A stretch of 64,000 nucleotides of DNA, taken from positions 365,840-429,839 of the forward strand of contig NZ_BAABEY010000002.1 of assembly GCF_039540405.1 (NCBI RefSeq). Direction: 5' to 3'. A program made the position numbers and the translations under genes. The stretch comes from Ravibacter arvi. Its GTDB lineage: Bacteria; Bacteroidota; Bacteroidia; Cytophagales; Spirosomataceae. The notes beneath the pieces were generated by a model that did not search any database, was not told where the DNA came from, and was given only the letters and a program-made list of their open reading frames with translations. Positions 46,901 through 54,791 of this stretch are shown here, piece after piece. Numbering within the stretch: position 1 is the first letter of the stretch; each line of letters opens with the position of its first letter.

Positions 46901-47074
46901 CGTGCTATTTTTCAGAATGACGTTAATGCCGGGGGCTGCGGACTGATCCGCGGCCGATCGGACAGTGCCTTTTACCACCACGGATTGCGCAGCGGCTTGC
47001 CTGGCCAGGAATAAAAACACCCACAAAAGCGGTAGCGGGAAACGGCGGTTGGGAAGCGTAAAAAAGCGTTTCAT
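43958..47074 (-). CDS. SusC/RagA-family TonB-dependent outer membrane transporter
   Basis: This 1038-residue protein has a signal peptide (to about AAAQS), a carboxypeptidase-regulatory-like domain (GTVRSAADQSAAPGINVILKN), a TonB-box/plug region with VVVGYGTQKKSDVTGAVGSV and IQIRGINSISAGSSPLIVIDG, and a long barrel ending in IGLNIGF. It imports oligosaccharides with energy from TonB. There is no STN domain, so it is not a sigma/FecR signalling transporter. Together with its SusD and two sulfatases it forms one unit. Confidence 0.95.
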   Translation of the reverse strand: MKRFFTLPNRRFPLPLLWVFLFLARQAAAQSVVVKGTVRSAADQSAAPGINVILKNSTVGTTTNAEGHYEIQVPGDGILVFSGIGYQSRALEVGNRTHLDTDLEPDIRQLSEIVVVGYGTQKKSDVTGAVGSVKLDREINSRPLVELGQALYGKVPGVQVLSGNGRPGTSSTIQIRGINSISAGSSPLIVIDGMPIPGYDLNLLSPGDVESIEILKDASSAAIYGSRGANGVILITTRSGKEGKTKFNVHYAYTSQRPIDRIKVMNSREYAQASIDAAQNGWIESGGDPNAPNTIEARKQYKYTWPTAFDNPETLENTDWQDLIFRTAPMHKVELNGSGGNSKTNFIVSAGYVRQQGIVITSDYRKYTFSLKANSRIKSWLNIGGALNMSYDHENEPYNRTVEWAVQYPTIYPVYGNNGLLGAPANTPGFEKYDAILFRPKNGHPLYQITDDIQHQQFNSLGNFFVGLDLLPGLRFKSSFNFYVNRADNTNYQAVNHNLGPSYYTEGIMTVNQGRTLNYTSQNLLTYDKSFGEHSFSVLGGMEYNSNDYYYTNQERRGYDNDLVKALSAGKTVFQSEDNKTRSVLISYFSKLNYSLKGKYLLSASIRRDGSSRFGPNNKWGLFPSVSGGWIASEENFLKNVGFLNNFKVRASYGLTGNDRFADYKWIGSMAQGRVAFGNTLNTTYYPGSITNPDLEWERTRQLNAGVDIGLFNNRVSFEADYYLSKSDGLLLDVPVPVVSGFNSVFKNIGKLQNRGFELNLATHNLTGALTWSSQINFSQNRNKVLALGKDNAPMIYQPGFGMESINQVGQPIFSFYGYRYDGVYMNQAEVDADPSRYASAKPGDGRYVDINGDGKLNAADRTIIGNYTPDFIWGVTNNFTYKGFDLNILVQGVQGSDVYDNNIHRSMLYHEGRNYYKEMTNRWRSEAEPGDGYHYKLTVDLDGYEKTASSYWIVDGSYLRVKSLTLGYTVPPAILSRLKLESLRFYVNAQNPFTYKKAPVFDPENFNGSATNVAARGVTHSPYPSAKSYTIGLNIGF

Positions 47075-47558
47075 CTTAAAGAGATTGATTTCTGGATGGT
47101 TTCCGGAGAAGAAAATTAATTACTATACTTAATATATATTTTTAATAGAGTTATAAATCAAAATCATACCGGCTATCCTGCGCCTTTGGCGCCAGGTTAT
47201 TACAGCGACACCGGTTCGATTAAATTTCAGGGGGCAGAGCAAACGATTGCAGGTAACCCGGGGAGCGGATTGCGCTACCGGTCAGCCACAACACACCTGC
47301 GGAGAACAGGTGATTTTAACAGGACCGCCGGCGCCGGTCAAAGACGGTGTAAAGGCAGAAAAGCCGGCAACGCGCAACAGGTTCATAAACAGCGATATGG
47401 TGTTACATACATTTCGAGGTGCAAGTACGCTTTTAAAAATATTAATCCTATGGATTTTATAGAATTTTAGGGCATTGTACCTAAAAACCGATGCTACCGA
47501 CGCCGAAATCGATCAATCCCCGGGGTATTGGATGGTATTCCCCCGGGGGTGCAGCTAG
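47075..47558. other. Non-coding gap between SusC gene and the next SusD
   Basis: This 480-bp region contains the promoter side of the SusC gene at 43958-47074 (an AT-rich patch at about 47115-47165) and the 3' side of the SusD pseudogene. No TAnnTTTG box or terminator is convincing. Small open frames in it have no family likeness. Confidence 0.55.
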
Positions 47559-49163
47559 TTATTTCCAGCCCGGATTCTGGGTCAGGCCCTTGTTGATGAC
47601 CAGCTCCGAGAGGGGCAGCGGCCACAGATAGTCCTTCTGCGGATCAAAGAAACGAAATTCTTTTTTCTGCACCACAACAAAACCGTCTACTACCGCCGGA
47701 TTTACATTTCCGAAGTACCCCGGAAAAAAATAGGTACCGCGCACATCCTGCGGCAATACCTGTTCGGCAATCTTCCACCTGACGATGTCCCAGTAACGGA
47801 GCCCTTCCATGGAAAATTCCACTCTGCGCTCGCGACGTATTTCTTCCTTCATATCCAGGCCGTTGACCGTTACAAACGCATTGGTCAGCGGGGGTATACC
47901 TGCACGGGCCCTTACAAGGTTAATGGAATAGTTCAGGTCCTCGTCCAAAATATTTCCGTTGAGTTCATACTTCGCCTCGGCGTAGGTAACCAGGACCTCC
48001 GCATAGCGGATAACCGGCAGGTCAAGGAAAGAAGTATTGCTCTGCGCGAGATCCGAAGGCACCACGAACTTGCGGTAGCAAAAGCCTGTGGTGTGGAAAA
48101 TGAGCTGCGGATAAGTAAAGGCGCCGGTCTGGCTGTAAGGATCTCCTTCCTTCATAATCGTCATCGAAAGCCTCGGGTCGCGATCTTTGAAATAATCCAT
48201 AAAGCCGGCCGGTTCCCGGTACAGGGGCGATTTGGTAATTGGCAGCCCGTCCTTCATCAGATAGGCATCTACCAAAGCTTTTGTCATATTGGTTGCGCCA
48301 TTAATGATCGTTCCGGTGTTATGGCTGATGGCATTGTCCGTAATGGAATTTCCATACTGACGTACCAGGATATTCTCCTTGTTGCCAAACCCTTCCCCGG
48401 CATACTGGAACATATCAAAGTAGCTGGCGATCAGGCCGTGCTGCCTGCTTTCAATCACCTTCCCGGCAGCTTCTACGGCGAGGGCGAGGTGTTTCTGCGA
48501 GTCTCATTTGCCGTGATATTTAGAAAACGTTCCTTCAAACAGAGCAACACGCGCTTTGAAAGCCTGGGCAGCGGTTTTGGTAATCCTGCCGTAATTGGCC
48601 ACCGCCCTGGCCGCATGAGTGGGTGTTTTTTCCGCTGCAAAATCAAGATCCTCGTAAATAGCGTCAATCACCTGGGCACGGGGCGTCCTTGCTGCCCAGA
48701 GTTCAGGTGAGCTTTCCGTCAGAATATCCAGGATCAATGGTGCATCGCCAAACTTCTGGACCAGTTGAAAGTGCCCCCAAGCCCTGAAAAAACGCGCCTC
48801 CCCTACATATATGTCCACCGTTGCGGCCGGCACGCCTGACTCGAGGGCAGTTACCGATTTTTTAATAATATTATTGGCTGCCCGTATCAACTGGTACGGC
48901 GTCGAGAAATGGGCTGAGGTAGCCGGGATCTGACGGGTTCCTGAGCTGATCTCGTTGGCGAGCACCGCAAAGCCGTCGTCCGACCAGTTGTCATACTGAT
49001 CACCTCCGTGGACCGGCAAAAATGTGTAAAGATAATTTGCCGCTGCTTTCAGGTCATTTTCGCTCTTCCAGAAGGAGGCGTCGCTCAACGCATCTTCCGG
49101 CAGCCGTTCCACATCGCAGGCAGACCATGACAATAAAAAGAGAATATATCCAAGCTTTTTCAT
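47559..49163 (-). pseudogene. SusD-family gene interrupted by an in-frame TGA
   Basis: Two open pieces in the same frame make one complete SusD. The N-terminal piece (49163-48504) starts with a lipoprotein signal (LLSWSACDV) and ends FSKYHGK; the codon at 48506-48504 is TGA; the frame then goes on without a gap as DSQKHLALAVEAAGKVIES and reaches the usual SusD end (VIRYAEVLVTYAEAKY, RRERRVEFSMEGLRYWDIVRW, GLTQNPGW). One base change (for example CGA or GGA to TGA) explains it. As read, the product lacks the C-terminal 60 percent. It is the partner of the STN-containing SusC, so that uptake system may be inactive. A sequencing error is possible. Confidence 0.88.
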
Positions 49164-49255
49164 CTGTATAAAAGTTTTGAGTGGTGAGCAGCGGGGTATA
49201 GCCGGACCGCCTGTTCACTGGTGATTTATTGGGGCATGTATCCGTCCCCGGTCGA

Positions 49256-52200
49256 TCAAAATGACACATTCAGCCCCACGGAGGCGTTGGCATACATGGG
49301 ATACTGGAAACTCGTATTGTTGGTAAACTCCGGGCTGAACGTTCCCTTGTAGATGCCCAGACCGCTCCATGTAAACAGATCCTGTCCCGACCCGAATACG
49401 CGTACCCTGGAAATGTTCAGCTTCCTGGTCCACGCTTCCGGCAGGCTATACCCTATCTGAATATTTTTCAGGCGGATGTATCTTCCGTTTACGAGCCATT
49501 TGTCGGCCCGTCGGTAGTTGTGGCTGCCACCAAGATAGGGACGGGGAAATGTGGCATTCCGGTTGTCTGGTGTCCAGTAATCCATCTGGTAGGCCATCGG
49601 TTGGTTCCAGGCGGCATCCTGCGGATTGATAAAACCGTCGTTGGGAAAGAAAGTCCTCGACCCCACCCCCTGGAACAGGAACGAAAAATCTATTCCTTTC
49701 CACGAGAGTCCGCCGGTGATTCCGAAAGTATACCGTGGCTGGTCCATTCCGAGGTATACCAGGTCGCCCGGATCGTCGGGGGTGCCGCCGCCTATATTGA
49801 TGCGTTTGTCCTGGTTACGATCTATGTACCTGGTATCTCCCACCCCTGTCAACTGATCCTGGAACGCCCAGTCGGCGATTTCACGCTGCTCCTGGAAATA
49901 ACCGGCGGTCTGGTACCCCCAAATCGATCTGAGCGGATAACCTTCCAGGATGTTTACCAACCCCGCGCTGACAACACGCTGACCGGCGTATTTGACAAGC
50001 TTGTTATTGTTGTCCGAAAGGTTGACCCCCAGGTTGTAGCTCAGCCCCCTGCCAATCCTGTTCCGGTGGGTAATGTCCAGCTCCCACCCCCATGTTTTCA
50101 GCTCGCCGCCGTTCACTTTCGGGGTCGCAACACCGAACACCGCCGGTAGTTGTTGGGGAACCAGCATATTCCGGTTGTACTTCAGGTAGTAGTCAAAGGA
50201 AATATTCAGCTTGTTTGTGAAGAACCCCAGGTCGATACCCCCGTTGGAAGTCTCAATCGTCTCCCAGGCAAGATTCGAGGAGGGTACCACATTCTGGTAA
50301 AAATACATTCCCCGGATACCGCCGATCACCATGTTGTTGTTCCGGGTCAGCATATTGAGGTAATCGTAGCTCCCGATAATACTGGAGAGCGAGCTGCCGA
50401 GTTGGCCCCAGGAGGCCCGGATCTTGGCTGCGGAAACCACGTTGCCGGACGGAAACCACGCTTCCTGGTTGAGATTCCATCCTGCCGAAACTGACGGGAA
50501 TGCCTTTACCCGTTTTCCCCGGGCGAGGCGGGAACTTTCGTCGTATCGCAGGGTTGCCTCAAAAAGGTACCGGTCGGCATGACTGAAATTCAGACGACCG
50601 AAATAGGACTGGCTGGCGTAGGTATTTGTGGACTGACTGTTTGCTTTTGTTGCGTCATCGCCAAGTCCCAAAGCCGGCAGATCGTTGCTAGCCAGGTTCC
50701 TGGAGATCGTTGTTACCGACGAGCTCCGGTATTCCTCGAACTGGTAGCCGGCCATCAGGTGGAACCTGTTTTTCTCGGCCAGGTTAAAACCATAATCTGC
50801 CAGGTACTGGACGTTATTCGTTTTCACCAGGCCGCGGGTCACCTCGTATGAATTCGGGTCGTTCAGGTAGTAGATCGGAGCAAAGCGCTGCCAGGTGGTG
50901 ACCTTCCGGTTGAACAACTGCCGGTCGACCCGGTTGTACTGGCCGCCATAAATTGCCCGCAACTGCAGCCCCTTGACCAGGTTCTCAATTTTGAGGGTAA
51001 ATACACCGTTCAGATCGCTCTTGTCCGAATTGTCGAACCCGCCTTCCTTCAGGTAGGCATATCCCATATTGGCGGACCCTCCGCCCTCTCCGCTCAGCCT
51101 GCCTTCCGGTGTCAAAATCGGCCACTGGCCGCGGTACCGGAGGGTCTGCCCCATAATCGTGGAGGCATTTCGGGAAGGCGCTTCCTGGTCCTGCTGCGCA
51201 TAGCCGATCCGGGCATCGATCGAAACATGCCTGGTGAGCTGTGCACCCAGGTTGAGCCTCCCGTTGTACCTGACCAGCCTGTCGGGGCCCAGCGTATACG
51301 CTCCCTGCTGGTTCATAAGCCCAAGTGAGACAAGGTAATTGAGCTTATCGGTGCCCCCGCGTACTGAAATATTATGTTGGGAGCGGGGTGTATGCTTTCG
51401 GATCGTCTGGTCAACAAAACTACTGTTGTTCAGGTAAATGTATCTGCTCGTATCCGCCGGGTTGACATAATATTGTATTCCCTGCCTGATCATTTCCATC
51501 TGCGCATCCGACCAGGGAGGGGACAGCCCGGCGTTCCTTGCACTGAGATTGGCGTACTGTGCTTCATCCAGAAGGTCATTTCTTTGGGGAACATCCAGCA
51601 TCCAGCTGGTTCCTGCCAGCAGCGAATAGTCAAATACAGCCTTCCCGCCTTTTCCCCTCTTGGTAGTAATCAGGATAACACCGCCCGAAGCCTGCGCACC
51701 ATATATGGCGGCAGCGGCGGCATCCTTCAGCACGCTGATGCTTTCGACATCATTCGGGTTCATGCTTTCCAGGGTAGCTATAGGTACCGCAATGCCGTCG
51801 AGCATCACCAGCGGGTTTACGTTTCCGTTGGCGGAGCTGGCCCCTCTGATCTGCATCGTAATGCCCTCGCTCCCCGGCTGGCCCGAAGTCCTGGTTACGA
51901 TCAGCCCGGAGGCCATTCCCTGCATGGCCGTCGCGAGGTTGCTGACCGGCCTGTTTTCTATGACCTTGGAATCAATCGTAGAGACAGCCCCGGTAAGATT
52001 CATCTTCCTTTGGGTACCGTACCCCATTACGATCAGCTCTTCCAGGCCTTTTTCATCAACTTGCATGGTTACATCGATTGCGCTCCTGTTTCCCGCCGGT
52101 ATTTCCTGGCTGAGATAGCCTACGAATGAAAAAACCAGGGTGGCATCCCCGTCCGGCACTTCAATTGCGAACCGTCCTTCCGTATCCGTAATCATTCCCC

Positions 52201-52750
52201 GTTGCGTCCCTTTCACCAGTATACTGACTCCCGGCATTGCTTCATTTTTTTCATCCGTAACCCGCCCGCTGATTTTTCTTTCGGCGAGAGGCGGCGTAAC
52301 GTTTTTTGCCGATGGAGCGGATATTCCCCGCTCAGGTTCCGGAGAAGCAGGATCCTGAACTGCTTTAACCCTTTCCCGCGCCTGTCTTCTCCTGCTGCTC
52401 CCGGCCAGGATGGCATAGGTACTGCCACCTATCTTTTTGTATTTCAAACCGGTAGATTCCAGGATCCGATGGAGATTTTCTTCCGGCATCCCCTTCAAAA
52501 GCAATTGATCCGAAGGGACTGAGAACTCCTGTACAATCCGGTCACCGAATACAATGTCTACGCCGAAATGGTTTTCGAACAGTTTCAATGCATCTCTCAG
52601 CAACACCATCCCTTTTTCAGAATGCTGCGCGGCAACGGGCGCCTTTTGTTGCGCCAGTACGATCGCCTGCTGACAATAGCCCGTTGTAATGCCTGCAAGC
52701 AGCCATACGGGCAGCACAAGCAGGCAACTTGTGTAAAATAGTTGTCTCAT
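49256..52750 (-). CDS. SusC-family TonB-dependent transporter with STN signalling domain
   Basis: This 1164-residue protein is a SusC with an extra N-terminal signalling domain. After the signal peptide, about residues 48-115 (LRDALKLFENHFGVDIVFGDRIVQEF to STYAIL) form an STN (secretin/TonB short) domain. A linker and the carboxypeptidase-like domain follow (KISGRVTDEKNEAMPGVSI), then the plug (VMGYGTQRKMNLTGAVSTI, MQIRGASSANGNVNPLVMLDG) and barrel ending ASVGLNVSF. STN domains pass substrate signals to FecR-type anti-sigma factors, and FecR and an ECF sigma gene lie directly upstream. It therefore both imports a glycan and turns on its own cluster. Confidence 0.95.
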   Translation of the reverse strand: MRQLFYTSCLLVLPVWLLAGITTGYCQQAIVLAQQKAPVAAQHSEKGMVLLRDALKLFENHFGVDIVFGDRIVQEFSVPSDQLLLKGMPEENLHRILESTGLKYKKIGGSTYAILAGSSRRRQARERVKAVQDPASPEPERGISAPSAKNVTPPLAERKISGRVTDEKNEAMPGVSILVKGTQRGMITDTEGRFAIEVPDGDATLVFSFVGYLSQEIPAGNRSAIDVTMQVDEKGLEELIVMGYGTQRKMNLTGAVSTIDSKVIENRPVSNLATAMQGMASGLIVTRTSGQPGSEGITMQIRGASSANGNVNPLVMLDGIAVPIATLESMNPNDVESISVLKDAAAAAIYGAQASGGVILITTKRGKGGKAVFDYSLLAGTSWMLDVPQRNDLLDEAQYANLSARNAGLSPPWSDAQMEMIRQGIQYYVNPADTSRYIYLNNSSFVDQTIRKHTPRSQHNISVRGGTDKLNYLVSLGLMNQQGAYTLGPDRLVRYNGRLNLGAQLTRHVSIDARIGYAQQDQEAPSRNASTIMGQTLRYRGQWPILTPEGRLSGEGGGSANMGYAYLKEGGFDNSDKSDLNGVFTLKIENLVKGLQLRAIYGGQYNRVDRQLFNRKVTTWQRFAPIYYLNDPNSYEVTRGLVKTNNVQYLADYGFNLAEKNRFHLMAGYQFEEYRSSSVTTISRNLASNDLPALGLGDDATKANSQSTNTYASQSYFGRLNFSHADRYLFEATLRYDESSRLARGKRVKAFPSVSAGWNLNQEAWFPSGNVVSAAKIRASWGQLGSSLSSIIGSYDYLNMLTRNNNMVIGGIRGMYFYQNVVPSSNLAWETIETSNGGIDLGFFTNKLNISFDYYLKYNRNMLVPQQLPAVFGVATPKVNGGELKTWGWELDITHRNRIGRGLSYNLGVNLSDNNNKLVKYAGQRVVSAGLVNILEGYPLRSIWGYQTAGYFQEQREIADWAFQDQLTGVGDTRYIDRNQDKRINIGGGTPDDPGDLVYLGMDQPRYTFGITGGLSWKGIDFSFLFQGVGSRTFFPNDGFINPQDAAWNQPMAYQMDYWTPDNRNATFPRPYLGGSHNYRRADKWLVNGRYIRLKNIQIGYSLPEAWTRKLNISRVRVFGSGQDLFTWSGLGIYKGTFSPEFTNNTSFQYPMYANASVGLNVSF

Positions 52751-52783
52751 ACAGAACAGATTGGGTTAGGTAAAGGGGTAGGT

Positions 52784-53797
52784 TTAATGCGGCTTTGAAA
52801 TGGTCACCCTGTCGCCATGTCGGGTGATTTGAATGTCCAAAATGTCTTGAATCAGCTCAAAAAGTTCGTCGATATTTTCCGCCGTAAATTTTCCCGACAC
52901 GGTATGATCCGCCAGTCCGGCGTCCGCGAACTCTGCCTCTATGCCATGATCCTCCCTTAGCCGGCTCATAATTTCTGTAAGTGAAGTCTTATCAAAAACG
53001 TACAAATGTCCCTGCCATGCTTCCCGCATTTCCGGCACAGTCGTGGTTTTCAAAGACGTTTTATTCCTGCTGTCCAGCATAAAAACGTCTCCCGGCTTCA
53101 GGTCCAGCGCGTGTGGCGTCTTGCTCATGTGAAAATTGATCTGTACCCTCCCTTTTCTGAGAATCACCCTGGATCCGGTCTCGCGGGCAACCACGTTAAA
53201 TTCCGTGCCCAGCACCTCCACTTCAAAATGTTTCAGGGTTTTGACCACAAACCGCTTGTTATCGGGGGCATGGGTCACCTGGAAGGATGCTTCCCCTGAG
53301 AGATATACGTCGCGGCTTTCAGATCCGAAGCTCCAACTTGAAATTTTCAGTTGCGAGTTTGAACGAAGCGACACCGAGCTTCCGTCAGGAAGTATAAAGT
53401 CCTTTCGTTCTCCTACCCGCGTGCGATAGGTTTTATAGCGCCATCCCTCGCCGTCGGGAAATACGGTTAATCCCAACAGGAGCGCAATTCCTGCAGCTGC
53501 GCCCCATCTGAGCCAGCGAATTCGTTCCGGTACCAGATCCGGGGCCCTTTCAGCCGCCACACGATCGGCAACTGAGCCTTTAACTGCCTCCGACAAAAAA
53601 GCGTAATACTTCCGGACTCCGTTTTCCAGGTCTGCGTCATATTCAGGGTGCAGGGTTTCAAATTCCTCCAGCCATCGGTAGAACTGTTCCTCATTGGATT
53701 TTTCTCTCGCCCATTGTGCAATGGTCTGACGCTGTATGGCTGAGGCATTCCCCATAAAGTAACTGAAAATCAGTTCTCTGGTAACAATCTGGTGCAT
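52784..53797 (-). CDS. FecR-type anti-sigma factor
   Basis: This 337-residue protein has an N-terminal cytoplasmic region (to about 95), one membrane helix (WLRWGAAAGIALLLGLTVF), a FecR domain in the periplasm (KTYRTRVGERKDFILPDGSSVSLRSNSQLKI) and a C-terminal DUF4974 domain (LYVFDKTSLTEIMSRLREDH to ITISKPH-like end). It holds the ECF sigma factor until the STN domain of the neighbouring SusC reports substrate. The sigma gene is 12 bp upstream and the SusC gene 33 bp downstream, so the three are one signalling unit. Confidence 0.93.
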   Translation of the reverse strand: MHQIVTRELIFSYFMGNASAIQRQTIAQWAREKSNEEQFYRWLEEFETLHPEYDADLENGVRKYYAFLSEAVKGSVADRVAAERAPDLVPERIRWLRWGAAAGIALLLGLTVFPDGEGWRYKTYRTRVGERKDFILPDGSSVSLRSNSQLKISSWSFGSESRDVYLSGEASFQVTHAPDNKRFVVKTLKHFEVEVLGTEFNVVARETGSRVILRKGRVQINFHMSKTPHALDLKPGDVFMLDSRNKTSLKTTTVPEMREAWQGHLYVFDKTSLTEIMSRLREDHGIEAEFADAGLADHTVSGKFTAENIDELFELIQDILDIQITRHGDRVTISKPH

Positions 53798-53809
53798 GGC
53801 AGTATCGTT

Positions 53810-54514
53810 TCAGTTGAGAAGCGGGATAACAGTCGCCAGTTCGTTCCCCCCATACATTTTGAGCAGTGACATTGTGAGGGAAAGCAACCACTTCGCCCTA
53901 AGTAGTCCTCGGACATGCTTGTTGGCGCGATAAAGCTGGACTTCAACCGTCTTGAGCGAAAGGTTGAGTTCGTCGGCAATTTCACGGTAGGGTTTGCCGT
54001 CGAAACGGTTCATGAGGTAAATCCGGCGTCTTTCTACAGGCAACGTACTTACGGCGTGCTGCACATCCTGGTACATTTCTTCAAATTGCGTGATATCTTC
54101 CGGGTTTTGAAGACCGGAAGAAACCATATCCATTCTTTCGGAAAAGAATTCCGATTGCTTCAATTCGCATTTCAGGAACTCCCAGGCCCGGTTCCTTACC
54201 GAACGGAACAGGTAGAGGCGATAGGAGCTCCGGATACCGGCAAAGGCCCTGGTCCTGTAAAAATCATAGAATACTTCTGAGACCAGGTCTTCAGCAATGG
54301 CTTTGGAACCAACGTATTTTACTACATGACTGCATAAAGGCTTGTAGTATTTGCGGTAAATCAACTCAACACCTTTTACCGGGTTTTCCTCCAGCGCTTT
54401 GCAAAGAAACAATTCATCGCTATCCAACCGGGTGCTGCCGTCTTCCGTCAGGCCGGAACCGGGCGCCGCGGGCAATCCGGCTTCTTTTCCCTGGTGTGGC
54501 ATCCGTTCCTCCAT
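53810..54514 (-). CDS. ECF-family RNA polymerase sigma factor
   Basis: This 234-residue sigma-70 family protein has region 2 (YRKYYKPLCSHVVKYVGSKAIAEDLVSEVFYDFY) and region 4 (LPVERRRIYLMNRFDGKPYREIADELNLSLKTVEVQLYRANKHVRG), the ECF architecture of Bacteroidota. The N-terminal 25 residues are poorly conserved; a second ATG 12 bp downstream (MPHQGK) is an equally good start. It should activate the downstream fecR-susC-susD genes when released by FecR. The C-terminal 30 residues (SLTMSLLKMYGG) are hydrophobic. Confidence 0.93.
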   Translation of the reverse strand: MEERMPHQGKEAGLPAAPGSGLTEDGSTRLDSDELFLCKALEENPVKGVELIYRKYYKPLCSHVVKYVGSKAIAEDLVSEVFYDFYRTRAFAGIRSSYRLYLFRSVRNRAWEFLKCELKQSEFFSERMDMVSSGLQNPEDITQFEEMYQDVQHAVSTLPVERRRIYLMNRFDGKPYREIADELNLSLKTVEVQLYRANKHVRGLLRAKWLLSLTMSLLKMYGGNELATVIPLLN

Positions 54515-54663
54515 TGCTTGCGGTATTCCTGGCTGTCTGTTTACCGATTCTGTCGTTTTACCTATAAGAGGGAAATAGCGGAATTTCCACTTACGGGAGT
54601 TTTCTTTTTTCTATAATTTATTTTCGTTTTCGACACGTGTCGGGTTTTAGGTACGGCCGGTTC

Positions 54664-54777
54664 GTCATTCCCAGCGGAACGTAGTGAAGCCGAGGAATCT
54701 CGCGTTCCCAATGAGAATGTCTGTTCAAGGGAACAGGTACAGGGAACGGGAGATTCCTCCGCTTCGGTCGGAATGAC
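54664..54777. repeat. Palindromic dispersed repeat element
   Basis: GTCATTCC...GAGGAATCTC on the left and GAGATTCCTC...GGAATGAC on the right are inverted arms of about 36-46 bp around an inner hairpin (CTGTTCAAGGGAACAG). The same core words (GTCAT, GAGGAATCTC or GGGATCTCCC) appear in the tandem repeats at 63.4-64 kb. No coding sequence is inside. It looks like a small palindromic, MITE- or REP-like element between the esterase and sigma genes and could form a strong RNA hairpin. Confidence 0.75.
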
Positions 54778-54791
54778 CCCGGAGGGGGGAG

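Noticed and set aside
47559..48458. A separate SusD-like gene starting at 48458
   Set aside because: It is the continuation, in the same frame, of the gene at 48504-49163 after a TGA; its ATT/ATG-like start lies inside the SusD fold and it has no signal peptide.
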